Positions 1-6,111 of a DNA stretch of 7,372 nt are shown piece after piece. The notes beneath the pieces are model-generated. The model did not search any database, was not told where the DNA came from, and was given only the letters and a program-made list of their open reading frames with translations. Each line of letters begins with the position of its first letter. The stretch's first letter is position 1. Where the stretch lies: assembly GCA_946613955.1 (NCBI GenBank), contig CAMOGC010000083.1:1-7372 (forward strand), read 5' to 3'. The DNA comes from an uncultured Clostridia bacterium (GTDB lineage: Bacteria; Bacillota_A; Clostridia; Christensenellales; Aristaeellaceae). The translations under genes and the position numbers were made by a program.

Positions 1-8
1 AAAAGGCC

Positions 9-37
9 TTTCAAAGCGGAGCCAGTGGGTGTAGAAT
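9..37 (+). promoter_or_regulatory. possible weak promoter for the XRE-family gene
   Basis: TAGAAT at 32-37 matches the sigma-A -10 consensus at five of six positions. TTTCAA at 9-14, 17 bp upstream, matches the -35 consensus TTGACA at only three. The site lies about 28 bp before the ATG at 66, a sensible distance for a short leader. It is the only candidate in the 65 bp available. The left window edge means a promoter further upstream cannot be excluded. Confidence 0.3.
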
Positions 38-65
38 AAAAGAAAACCTCAAAGGAGGGCGTATC

Positions 66-719
66 ATGGCGGAGAAAAAGGTAGGCATCCTGGTCAGGGA
101 AGCGAGAACCGGAGCCGGGCTGACCCAGGACCGGCTGGCGAAAACCGTCGGGGAAGGACTGACGGCGGCGGACATCAGCAAATGCGAGCGGGGAGAAAAG
201 GATCTGACCAACGCGCAGCTGAAGAAGATCGCGGTCGCCTGCGGCGTAACCCAAACGTCTTTGGTCAACGCGCCGAAGAATCTTTCGGAAACAAAGACCG
301 CGAGCAGGGGGACGGCGGGAAAGACGGCAGCCTCCGGAAAAACGGGAACCGCCGGAAAGACGACGGCGTCCGCTTCCGGGAAGACCGCGGCGAAAACGAC
401 GGCGTCCGCTTCCGGGAAGGCGGCGAAGACGACAGCTAAAACCACGGCAAAAACGACTGCGAAATCCTCCGCTCCCGCTGGCGCTAATATCAGCGTGAAG
501 GTCACGGCCACGGAGCAGAAGCTGCTGGAAGCCTATCGGGCCGCGCCCGCGGATCTGAAAAAGGCGGGGCTGCGGCTGCTGAAGGGGGAGTACGGCGATA
601 CGGTGCTGAAGCTGCTGGAGGCGGCGCCGGACGACAGCGGGACGGACTGGCTGGGAAGCCTGCTGGGCGGCGGCCTGGGGGACATCGGCGAGGGCCTGCT
701 GGGAAAGCTGTTCCGCTAA
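66..719 (+). CDS. XRE-family helix-turn-helix protein with Lys/Ala/Thr-rich repetitive linker
   Basis: The 217-residue protein is probably a cytoplasmic DNA-binding protein. Residues about 7-68 form a Cro/C1-type helix-turn-helix: LTQDRLAKTV (19-28), then ADISKCERGEKDLT (35-48), where the SKCERG turn is typical of XRE domains. Residues about 76-137 are low complexity, built from SGKT, KTTA and ASASGK units, strongly basic and without hydrophobic residues, so probably disordered. Residues 143-187 look like a short helical bundle (ATEQKLLEAYRAAPADLKKA). The tail 194-217 is Gly/Leu-rich (WLGSLLGGGLGDIGEG) and amphipathic. The ATG has a clear site, AGGAGG at 53-58, 7 nt upstream. The gene stands alone and converges on the secreted-protein gene. 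A regulator role is inferred from the HTH; the H1-like linker would also fit non-specific DNA binding. No signal peptide or membrane segment is present, and the target is unknown. Confidence 0.9.
   Translation: MAEKKVGILVREARTGAGLTQDRLAKTVGEGLTAADISKCERGEKDLTNAQLKKIAVACGVTQTSLVNAPKNLSETKTASRGTAGKTAASGKTGTAGKTTASASGKTAAKTTASASGKAAKTTAKTTAKTTAKSSAPAGANISVKVTATEQKLLEAYRAAPADLKKAGLRLLKGEYGDTVLKLLEAAPDDSGTDWLGSLLGGGLGDIGEGLLGKLFR
357..461 (+). repeat. in-frame tandem repeats encoding KTTASASGK(T)AA and KTTA units
   Basis: Two adjacent units, 357-392 (36 bp) and 393-425 (33 bp), share a 24-bp identical block at 360-383 and 396-419. They encode KTTASASGKTAA and KTTASASGKAA. Three 12-bp KTTA units follow at 426-461 with varied codons. 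The identical block points to recent duplication by slippage or unequal exchange, while the diverged KTTA units look older or under protein-level selection. All units are multiples of three, so copy-number change would keep the frame. The repeats lie wholly in the linker of the XRE-family protein. Confidence 0.85.
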
Positions 720-743
720 AAAAACGCCGCGATGACGCGGCGT
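718..743 (-). terminator. Rho-independent terminator, - strand
   Basis: Arms ACGCCGC (724-730) and GCGGCGT (737-743) pair perfectly over 7 bp around a 6-nt loop. Read on the - strand the stem is followed at once by seven T residues (complement of the A-run 718-724), the classic intrinsic terminator layout. On the + strand no T-run follows, so it should act only on - strand transcripts, as the second stop after the secreted-protein gene. Its T-run overlaps the TAA stop of the XRE-family gene. Confidence 0.8.
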
Positions 744-763
744 CTGGCCAGGCAGGGAATATC

Positions 764-791
764 AAAAGGGACGCCCGGGGGCGTCCCTTTT
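764..791. terminator. bidirectional Rho-independent terminator between convergent genes
   Basis: A perfect 12-bp stem is formed by AAAAGGGACGCC (764-775) and GGCGTCCCTTTT (780-791) around the tetraloop CGGG (776-779). The A/T ends of the stem give a four-T tail on either strand, so it can serve both the + strand XRE-family gene (ending at 719) and the - strand secreted-protein gene (ending at 801). The T-tails are short for strong terminators, but the stem is long and GC-rich. Confidence 0.85.
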
Positions 792-800
792 CTGATCGGA

Positions 801-2003
801 TTATTTCTGCAGCTCCATGGTAATGGTGGTATCCGCGTCGACCACCATGCGGAAGGTCGCCTGATCCTTGTGCTCCGCTTTGTCGCCGTTGATGGAATAT
901 CCCTTGTTAATCAGGCCGTTGCTGGCGATAACGGTAATGGTCGAGCCGGCGGGCACCTGGCCGGATTCAACGAAGGTGTTATGCCATCCGGTAAAGCGGC
1001 AGTTGGTGCACTTCACGGTCACGAGGGTGGAGGGATCGACGGGCTCCTCGTCTTCCACGGCGGCGGCCTGACCGGGCTTGGCCACCTTGACGCGGACGGA
1101 ACCGCTGGTGGTCACGCCGCGGATGCTCATGCCGTTGACCTCGCCGGCGGGGGTAATCCGCAGGGAGCCGACCGTCAGATACTGGATGGATCCTTCCGTC
1201 CCGGCGGGGAGCTTCGCGTAGAAGTTGGCCGTCCCGCTGGGGAAGGTCATGGTCGCCTGGGCGCTGCCGTTGAGGTTGCCCAGCCGGTCGATGGCGTAGA
1301 GCTCGATGCCCTTGCCGGCGGTAATGGTTACGGGCGTGGGCTTGGCGGGTTCCTCGGGCTCCTTCGTCTGGGTGGCCTCGGAGGTCGTCCCGGTCTTGGA
1401 AGCCGTGGAGGACGTCCCGGTCTTGGAAGCCGTGGAGGTCGTCCCGGTTTTGGACGTCGTGGAAGTCGTCCCGGTTTTCTTCGAGACATTGGAAGAGCCT
1501 TCGTCCTCGTCCTCGCCCTCATCCTCGTCGCCCGAAGAGGCCCTGGAGGAAGTTCCCTCGTCCTCATCCTCGTCATTGGAGGAGGAATTCTTCGGAGAGG
1601 TTTTTACCGGCGCGTCCATGCCCTTGATCAGCACGGTGACGGTTTGAGAATTGACGCCGCCGGAGCGGGAACCGATATGGCAGTAGAGCTCGTATCCGTG
1701 CATCTCTGCGGGCACGTTTCTCAGCGTAATGCTCAGGCTGTTGGGATTAATGACCCGCAGGCCCTTGATATGGGAAGAGATGGTTTTCCCGGTAAACACC
1801 TTGCCGGTTCCGGGCTCGGTGAAATACCAGGTAATTCCGAGACCGGAGGTATTCTTTGCCCGGACGGTATAGGAGATTTTCCCGCCCTTTTTGACCTCTT
1901 TGGTTTCGGGCTGTTTCGTAATCCTCGGCCCCTCGGCCAGGGCGGCGGAAACACAGCCGAGCACCAACGCCAATACCATCAGAACGGAAAGGAATCGTTT
2001 CAT
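801..2003 (-). CDS. secreted Ig-like domain protein with charged repetitive linker
   Basis: The start is the ATG at 2003: AGGGAGG lies 9 nt upstream (2013-2019) and a signal peptide begins there (MKRFLSVLMVLALVLG). The product is 400 residues. Signal peptidase I cleavage is likely after ALA at 23; VLGC at 14-17 is a poor lipobox, so a lipoprotein is a less likely alternative. Residues 26-128 look like a bacterial Ig-like domain: a QPETKEVKKGGKISYTV start, ITWYF around the core Trp (W59) and YELYCHI (104-110). Residues 131-222 are a linker with acidic/Ser blocks (144-170) followed by four KTGTTSTAS-type repeats. Residues 225-309 look like a beta-rich domain. Residues 329-400 resemble small repeat domains of Gram-positive surface proteins, with a CTNC pair at 332-335. 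No LPXTG motif or membrane anchor is visible, so release or non-covalent wall binding is inferred. Ligand and role are unknown. Confidence 0.88.
   Translation of the reverse strand: MKRFLSVLMVLALVLGCVSAALAEGPRITKQPETKEVKKGGKISYTVRAKNTSGLGITWYFTEPGTGKVFTGKTISSHIKGLRVINPNSLSITLRNVPAEMHGYELYCHIGSRSGGVNSQTVTVLIKGMDAPVKTSPKNSSSNDEDEDEGTSSRASSGDEDEGEDEDEGSSNVSKKTGTTSTTSKTGTTSTASKTGTSSTASKTGTTSEATQTKEPEEPAKPTPVTITAGKGIELYAIDRLGNLNGSAQATMTFPSGTANFYAKLPAGTEGSIQYLTVGSLRITPAGEVNGMSIRGVTTSGSVRVKVAKPGQAAAVEDEEPVDPSTLVTVKCTNCRFTGWHNTFVESGQVPAGSTITVIASNGLINKGYSINGDKAEHKDQATFRMVVDADTTITMELQK
1381..1488 (-). repeat. four 27-bp tandem repeats encoding KTGTTSTAS-type 9-mers
   Basis: Four direct 27-bp units lie at 1381-1407, 1408-1434, 1435-1461 and 1462-1488. 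The first two differ by one base; the others are more diverged. On the coding (-) strand they give 9-residue units KTGTTSTTS, KTGTTSTAS, KTGTSSTAS and KTGTTSEAT. The unit length preserves the frame. The array is part of the linker of the secreted Ig-like protein and sits directly beside its acidic Asp/Glu/Ser blocks (about 1490-1575). Confidence 0.9.
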
Positions 2004-2037
2004 CTTGACGTACCTCCCTGCATACAACTGCCGATAT

Positions 2038-2064
2038 ATTATCACAATTTTGTAACAAATACAA
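2038..2064 (-). promoter_or_regulatory. probable extended -10 sigma-A promoter of the secreted-protein gene
   Basis: On the - strand the sequence reads TTGTAT (2064-2059), 15 bp, then GATAAT (2043-2038). The -10 is preceded by TGT (2046-2044), giving an extended -10 TGnGATAAT. The short spacer weakens the -35, but the extended -10 compensates. Transcription would start near 2031, giving a leader of about 28 nt that contains the AGGGAGG site. The 105-bp region (2004-2108) is AT-rich, unlike the flanking genes, and holds no other clear element. A TTGTAACAA palindrome at 2050-2058 lies in the spacer and could be an operator half-site, but it is too short to rely on. Confidence 0.6.
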
Positions 2065-2108
2065 CTCTTTTTTTTAAAATATCGGGGGATGGTGCCGTTT
2101 TTTTATGA

Positions 2109-3119
2109 TCAGGGTGCGGGCTTCCGAAGCATCAGGAGCTTAAGCATCACCGTCTCCAGCCCTCCCTCCGGATTCAGCCGGCCGGTTTTGAAGTCCTCGT
2201 CGGCCGCCAGGCAAAGCCGCACCGCCTCCTTTACCTGGGACCCGGTATAGGAAGCCGCCTGGCGGATATACTGGCCGGCGGCGAAGGCGGGAACCCCCAG
2301 GGACTGACGGATAAAGTCATTGCCGCGCTTTTCATACTGCATGATTTTGACGTGCTGCAGCAGGCGGTACTGGCGGAGCAGCATGGCCAGAATGCCGACC
2401 CGATCCTCTCCGGAGAGCAGGAGGGAACGCAGGAGGGAAAAGGCCTTTCCATTCTGTCCCGCCACCACAGCGTCCGTCAGGCTGAAGATCCGGCTTTCGA
2501 TGGAAGGCACGGCCAGCGCCTTCACATCCTCCGGGGATACGGAGGGCTCCTCCGGATGCAGGGCGGCAATCTTGGCCACCTCGGACAGGAGGCGCGCGGT
2601 ATCGCCGCCGGAGATAAAGATCAGCAGATCCGCCGTACGCTCATCGCAGGCGCGGCCCTGGCTTTGGAAAGCCCGAACCACGAAGGAGGTCAGGGCCAGA
2701 TCCTTGAGCGGCTGGAAGGAAACCACGCCGTCCATCTTTTTGATCGCCGCGTAAAGCTTTTTCCGGGCATCGGTTTTCTGCACACAGTAAAACAGGAGCA
2801 CCGAGGAGGCGGGAACCGAGGGCAGGTAATCGATCAGCCGCTGATCCGCCTCGGCCCGGCCCACCAGCGGCGGATAATCCCGGAGGAGGATCAGCCGCCG
2901 GTCCGCCATCAGGGGAAGGGTTTCCGCGGCGGCGATGATGGCGTCGGTTTCCGGAGCCTCCAGCAGAGTCTCGTTCAACTCCTCCAGCCCCGCCGGCAAA
3001 AGGGCTTTCCGGAGATCGGACAGGGCCTGCTGTTTGAGGTATTCTTCCGGGCCGTCGAAGAGCAGGACGGAAGGAAGCTCCTTCCGCGCCAGACGGCGGG
3101 CAAAGGTATCCCGATCCAT
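2109..3119 (-). CDS. holA: DNA polymerase III delta subunit
   Basis: HolA opens the beta sliding clamp as part of the clamp-loader complex in the replisome. The 336-residue length fits the family. Visible signatures are the N-terminal SVLLFDGPEEYLKQQAL (17-33), ETLPLMADRRLILLRD (66-81), the middle AAA+ region with FISGGDTARLLSEVAKIA (168-185), the SIESRIFSLTDAVVAG stretch (206-221) that begins the C-terminal collar domain, LLRQYRLLQHVK (247-258) and the terminal DFKTGRLNPEGGLETVMLKL (309-328). As usual for this family it has no Walker A motif. The start is the ATG at 3119: AAGGAGG (3129-3135) lies 9 nt upstream and inside the last codons of comEC, whose stop is only 4 nt away. An in-frame ATG at 3179 would overlap comEC by 56 bp and has no such site. 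No clear terminator follows, so some read-through into the secreted-protein gene is possible. Confidence 0.95.
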   Translation of the reverse strand: MDRDTFARRLARKELPSVLLFDGPEEYLKQQALSDLRKALLPAGLEELNETLLEAPETDAIIAAAETLPLMADRRLILLRDYPPLVGRAEADQRLIDYLPSVPASSVLLFYCVQKTDARKKLYAAIKKMDGVVSFQPLKDLALTSFVVRAFQSQGRACDERTADLLIFISGGDTARLLSEVAKIAALHPEEPSVSPEDVKALAVPSIESRIFSLTDAVVAGQNGKAFSLLRSLLLSGEDRVGILAMLLRQYRLLQHVKIMQYEKRGNDFIRQSLGVPAFAAGQYIRQAASYTGSQVKEAVRLCLAADEDFKTGRLNPEGGLETVMLKLLMLRKPAP

Positions 3120-3123
3120 AACG

Positions 3124-5397
3124 TCACTCCTCCTTATGGGGCGGCAGAAAGGTTTCGACGGAATAGCCGCCGGGAACAAAGCGGACGGTCAGGGCCCCGC
3201 CGGTCGCCGTCGCGTAGAGCGGAACGTCCCCCAGCCGCTGGCGGACGCTTCTCTCCCGCTCAGGGGAATCGCAGCTGAGCAGCGCCGCGGCGGGGCGCAC
3301 CCGATCCAGAAAATCAGGGGAGGTGGAGCGGGCGGATCCGTGATGGGCGACCTTCAGGAGATCCGCGGGAGCGGCGGCATACATCTCGTATCGCCCGTCC
3401 AGGTCTCCGGTCAGCAGCAGGGAGCTTCCCTTCAGGGAGAGACGCATCGTCAGGCTGGATTCGTTTGCGTCCTGCCCGGGGCGGGTTTTGCCCTTTTCCG
3501 GCCAGAGCACGGCGATTTCGCCCGAGGGAAGGGGCAGTATATCCCCGGCGGAAAGATACCGGATCTCCGTTCCCCCCGCGCGCAGCTCGGAGAGCAGCTC
3601 CAGGGAATGCGGATGGACGTCCGCTTTTTCCGCTCCCTCCGGAAGATAGAGAAGGGGCAGGGGAATGCCATCCTCCATCATGGCCCGCAGTCCGTAGATA
3701 TGATCCGCGTGGAGATGGGTCAGGATGACGGCCTCCGGCGTCAGACGGCGGCGGTGCAGAAAATCGCTGAGCACCCCGTCCTCATAGCCGGTATCCACCA
3801 CAAGGACGGTATCCCGGTCCCAGATCACCGAGGCGTCCGCGTCCCCGACGCTGAACTGAACGTAGACCGTTTCCCCATGGGGCAGGGGAATCAGGGACAG
3901 GGCGACGATTCCGGTCCCCAGCAGGCAGAGAATGCCCCGGGTTCGCCCTCGCAGCCGAAGGAGCGCGCAGAGCCCCGCCCCCAGCAGCAGAAGGCCCAGA
4001 CAGGTGGCCAGGCCGGCTGCCCGGGTCCAGAGCGTGATGCCCGGGATCCCGCCCAGCAGGCGAACCAGGGAAAGCAGCCCCCGGGTGACGAAGCGCGCCG
4101 CGGCGCACAGGGGAACCGAGAGAAAGGGGAAGGGCAGCGTCAGCAAAACCGCCCAGAAGAGGAGAATGAGCCCGGAGGAGAGCATCAGCACCGGCACATT
4201 CATCAGAAGACCGAGCAGGGGCAGCTCCTGAAAGGCATAGAGCTGAGGCGCAAGCACCCCGATCTGGGCCCCGAAGGCGGCGCACAGCCCCTGCCAGAGG
4301 CGGCGGGGGATGGGCCGCAGAGGGGCGCGCAGGCGGGAAATAAAGGGCGTGATCAAGGTAATGCCGAGCACCGCGCCGAAGGACAGCTGAAAGGACAGGC
4401 CCGTCAGCTGCGCCGGGGATATGACCAGCAGCAGGAGAAAGGCGGCGGAGAGCAGGTGCAGCCCGGAGCGGGGACGGTTCAGCATTTTCCCTCTCTGGGT
4501 CAGCAGCAGCAGCAGGGAGGCCCGGAGAACCGGCTGATTCAGCCCGCAAAGAAGGCTGTAGAATCCCAGCGCGGCCGCGAACAGGAACCACCGCGCCCCC
4601 TGCGGCAGGCGCAGCCACCGGAAGAGAAGACTGAGTACGCCGATCAGCAGCCCCACGTGGAACCCGCTGACGGAGAGGATATGAGCGATGCCCAGGCGGG
4701 AAAAGGCAGCGCGATCTTCCTGCGGAATCAGGGAGCGGCTGCCCAGCAGCATGGTGGAGGCGAGAACGCCCGTCTCCTCTCCCAGCGCTTCCCGCAGCGC
4801 CCCGGAGAGCCGATGGCGCAGGCCGGCCATGAAACCGGTCAGGGAAAAGCCCTCGGGATCCGCCAGGGTCAGCCCGTCCCATCCGTAAACCCCGACGGTG
4901 ACCCCGCGGCGGAGCAGCTCCTCCCGGAAATCATATCCGTCCGGGTTCTCCGCGCCGGAGGGGTGATACAGCCTGGCCCGGAAGGCCACGGCCTTTCCCG
5001 GAGCGAGCTCCGGCGGCGGATCGTCCGTGTAAAAGCTCCAGTAGGCGCCCCGGCCCAGCGGCACTCCATCCAGGGTCACCCGGGTCAGCGTCGTCCGGAT
5101 CTGGCCGTTGTCCCGATACTGAACCGCGTCGGAGACGATGCCGCTGACCGCGTATTCCCCCTCCGCGGGCAGGGCGGGATGGAAGGCCACCTGCCCCCGC
5201 AGGCATCCCAGGCACAGCGCGGCGGCCAGGATCGCGGCAAAACGGCCCCATCCCCGCAAAAGCAGGCAGGCGACGATCGCCGGCACGGCGCCCGCGAGCC
5301 CATACCAGGGGGAGGCGGCGATCCGGCCCAGCAAAAGCCCCAGCGCGAAGCAGACGGCCAGGGGCGGCAGGAGCCAGCCCCGCTGCCGCGCCGTCAC
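3124..5397 (-). CDS. comEC: ComEC/Rec2-family DNA internalization protein
   Basis: ComEC is the polytopic membrane protein thought to form the channel through which transforming DNA enters the cytoplasm as a single strand. With a GTG start at 5397 the product is 757 residues, normal for full-length members. An N-terminal membrane part (10-67) precedes a soluble DUF4131-type domain (about 80-180) with NPDGYDF (151-157). The competence membrane domain (about 205-490) carries MLLGSRSLIP (216-225), ILSVSGFHVG (240-249) and SFQLSFGAVLGI. The C-terminal metallo-beta-lactamase domain (about 512-750) has HLHADH (561-566), D665 in TGDLDG and HH at 685-686. The usual DVGQGDA entry motif is SVGDADA (516-522); the last Asp is kept. 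GTG overlaps the TGA of the upstream hydrolase gene (GTGA) and has no visible Shine-Dalgarno, so coupling is inferred. No comEA or comEB is in view, so natural competence is not established. Confidence 0.95.
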   Translation of the reverse strand: MTARQRGWLLPPLAVCFALGLLLGRIAASPWYGLAGAVPAIVACLLLRGWGRFAAILAAALCLGCLRGQVAFHPALPAEGEYAVSGIVSDAVQYRDNGQIRTTLTRVTLDGVPLGRGAYWSFYTDDPPPELAPGKAVAFRARLYHPSGAENPDGYDFREELLRRGVTVGVYGWDGLTLADPEGFSLTGFMAGLRHRLSGALREALGEETGVLASTMLLGSRSLIPQEDRAAFSRLGIAHILSVSGFHVGLLIGVLSLLFRWLRLPQGARWFLFAAALGFYSLLCGLNQPVLRASLLLLLTQRGKMLNRPRSGLHLLSAAFLLLLVISPAQLTGLSFQLSFGAVLGITLITPFISRLRAPLRPIPRRLWQGLCAAFGAQIGVLAPQLYAFQELPLLGLLMNVPVLMLSSGLILLFWAVLLTLPFPFLSVPLCAAARFVTRGLLSLVRLLGGIPGITLWTRAAGLATCLGLLLLGAGLCALLRLRGRTRGILCLLGTGIVALSLIPLPHGETVYVQFSVGDADASVIWDRDTVLVVDTGYEDGVLSDFLHRRRLTPEAVILTHLHADHIYGLRAMMEDGIPLPLLYLPEGAEKADVHPHSLELLSELRAGGTEIRYLSAGDILPLPSGEIAVLWPEKGKTRPGQDANESSLTMRLSLKGSSLLLTGDLDGRYEMYAAAPADLLKVAHHGSARSTSPDFLDRVRPAAALLSCDSPERERSVRQRLGDVPLYATATGGALTVRFVPGGYSVETFLPPHKEE
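5394..5397 (-). promoter_or_regulatory. GTGA stop-start overlap without Shine-Dalgarno, coupling hydrolase gene to comEC
   Basis: The TGA of the metallo-hydrolase gene (5396-5394) overlaps the GTG start of comEC (5397-5395). The 20 nt upstream are pyrimidine-rich with no AGGAGG-like match, while most other starts in the operon have one at 9 nt. No in-frame ATG, GTG or TTG occurs in the preceding 20 or so codons, and the first hydrophobic segment begins at about residue 8 from this GTG. Translation of comEC therefore probably depends on ribosomes terminating on the upstream gene, which would keep ComEC levels low. Confidence 0.65.
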
Positions 5398-6110
5398 AGG
5401 GAAAGAAGGGCGCCGGCTTCCGCCAGGGAGGCACCGGAAAAGATTTCCCGCGCCTCCCGCAGCAGCCGCGCGGGGGCGTAGACCGGGTTCAGATGGGTAA
5501 TGACCAGTTCCCGGGCCCCGGCATCCCTGGCCAGCTTCGCCGCCAGCGCGGCGGACAGATGGGGTTTGCCTTCCGCCCATTCGGACGCGGGAAAGAGCCC
5601 ATCCGCCAGCAGCAGATCACATCCCCGGTAGAAATCCGCCAGGGAGGGAAGCGTATTGGTGTCCCCGGTATAACCGAAGACCTTTCCCTCCGCCTCGACC
5701 CGGAACCCGACCGTGGGCACGGGATGCCGGGCTTCACCGACGCGGATGGAGACATCGCCCAAAGCGATTACATCCCCGGGAGAAAGGGGGCGCAGATCAA
5801 AGCAGCCGGAATCGGCGACAATGGCCCGCAGGGGAGAGGCGTCCGCCGCGGGCGCGTAAAGAGGAAGCGTCCGCCCCATGGCCTGAAGACGGTAAACCAG
5901 GGGGAGCAGGTCGGCGGCATGGTCATAATGCCAGTGGGACAGGAAAAGGGCGTCCAGATCCTCCGGGGGGCACAGGGCGGTCAGCCGGGACAGGACGCCG
6001 GTTCCAAAATCAAATTGCAGCAGCTTTTCGCCGGCCTCCAGCAGATACCCGGAGGTGGCGCCCAGGGAAGCGGGAAAGGGCCCGTTTACGCCGAGCAGAT
6101 GAAGCCGCAT
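5394..6110 (-). CDS. YhfI-like metallo-beta-lactamase-fold hydrolase (RNase Z-like superfamily)
   Basis: The 238-residue cytoplasmic protein has the order of metal-binding motifs of RNase Z-like metallo-beta-lactamase proteins. HWHYDH is at 59-64, H129 lies in RHPVPTVGFR, D150 in YTGDTN and H206 in ITHLNP, so the dinuclear metal site appears complete. The N-terminus (LGVNGPFPA, then ATSGYLLEAG) resembles Bacillus subtilis YhfI. No RNase Z exosite arm is visible and the protein is shorter than classical RNase Z (about 300 residues), so tRNA 3' processing should not be assumed. A phosphodiesterase-type activity is the most that can be inferred. The start is the ATG at 6110, 1 nt after the TAA of the barstar-family gene, with GGGAGG at 6120-6125 spaced 9 nt. 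A TTG at 6119 is possible but leaves no room for that site. Confidence 0.9.
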   Translation of the reverse strand: MRLHLLGVNGPFPASLGATSGYLLEAGEKLLQFDFGTGVLSRLTALCPPEDLDALFLSHWHYDHAADLLPLVYRLQAMGRTLPLYAPAADASPLRAIVADSGCFDLRPLSPGDVIALGDVSIRVGEARHPVPTVGFRVEAEGKVFGYTGDTNTLPSLADFYRGCDLLLADGLFPASEWAEGKPHLSAALAAKLARDAGARELVITHLNPVYAPARLLREAREIFSGASLAEAGALLSL

Positions 6111-6111
6111 T

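Noticed and set aside
1..11. AAAGGCCTTT palindrome at the left edge as part of an upstream terminator
   Set aside because: It has no loop, and the sequence to its left is not visible, so it cannot be judged.
1381..1488. CRISPR array
   Set aside because: The 27-bp units are directly adjacent without spacers and encode in-frame KTGTTSTAS repeats, so this is a protein-coding tandem repeat.
2068..2104. T-tracts at 2068-2075 and 2098-2104 as + strand terminators
   Set aside because: No stable GC-rich stem precedes either tract on the + strand, and no + strand gene ends nearby. The tracts are better explained as AT-rich promoter DNA.
732..2108. 458-codon open frame on the + strand opposite the secreted-protein gene
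   Set aside because: Gly/His/Arg-rich and without domains; it begins inside the terminator region and is antisense to a frame with a signal peptide, a ribosome binding site and a promoter.
2935..5481. Long open frame on the + strand opposite comEC and the hydrolase gene
   Set aside because: It is rich in Gln, Gly, Arg and Pro with no recognisable domain, and lies antisense to the strongly conserved ComEC and HolA frames. Long antisense frames are expected in GC-rich coding DNA.
5394..6110. Classical RNase Z (rnz) assignment for the hydrolase
   Set aside because: The metal motifs fit the superfamily, but the protein is too short and lacks a recognisable exosite arm; resemblance to YhfI is better.
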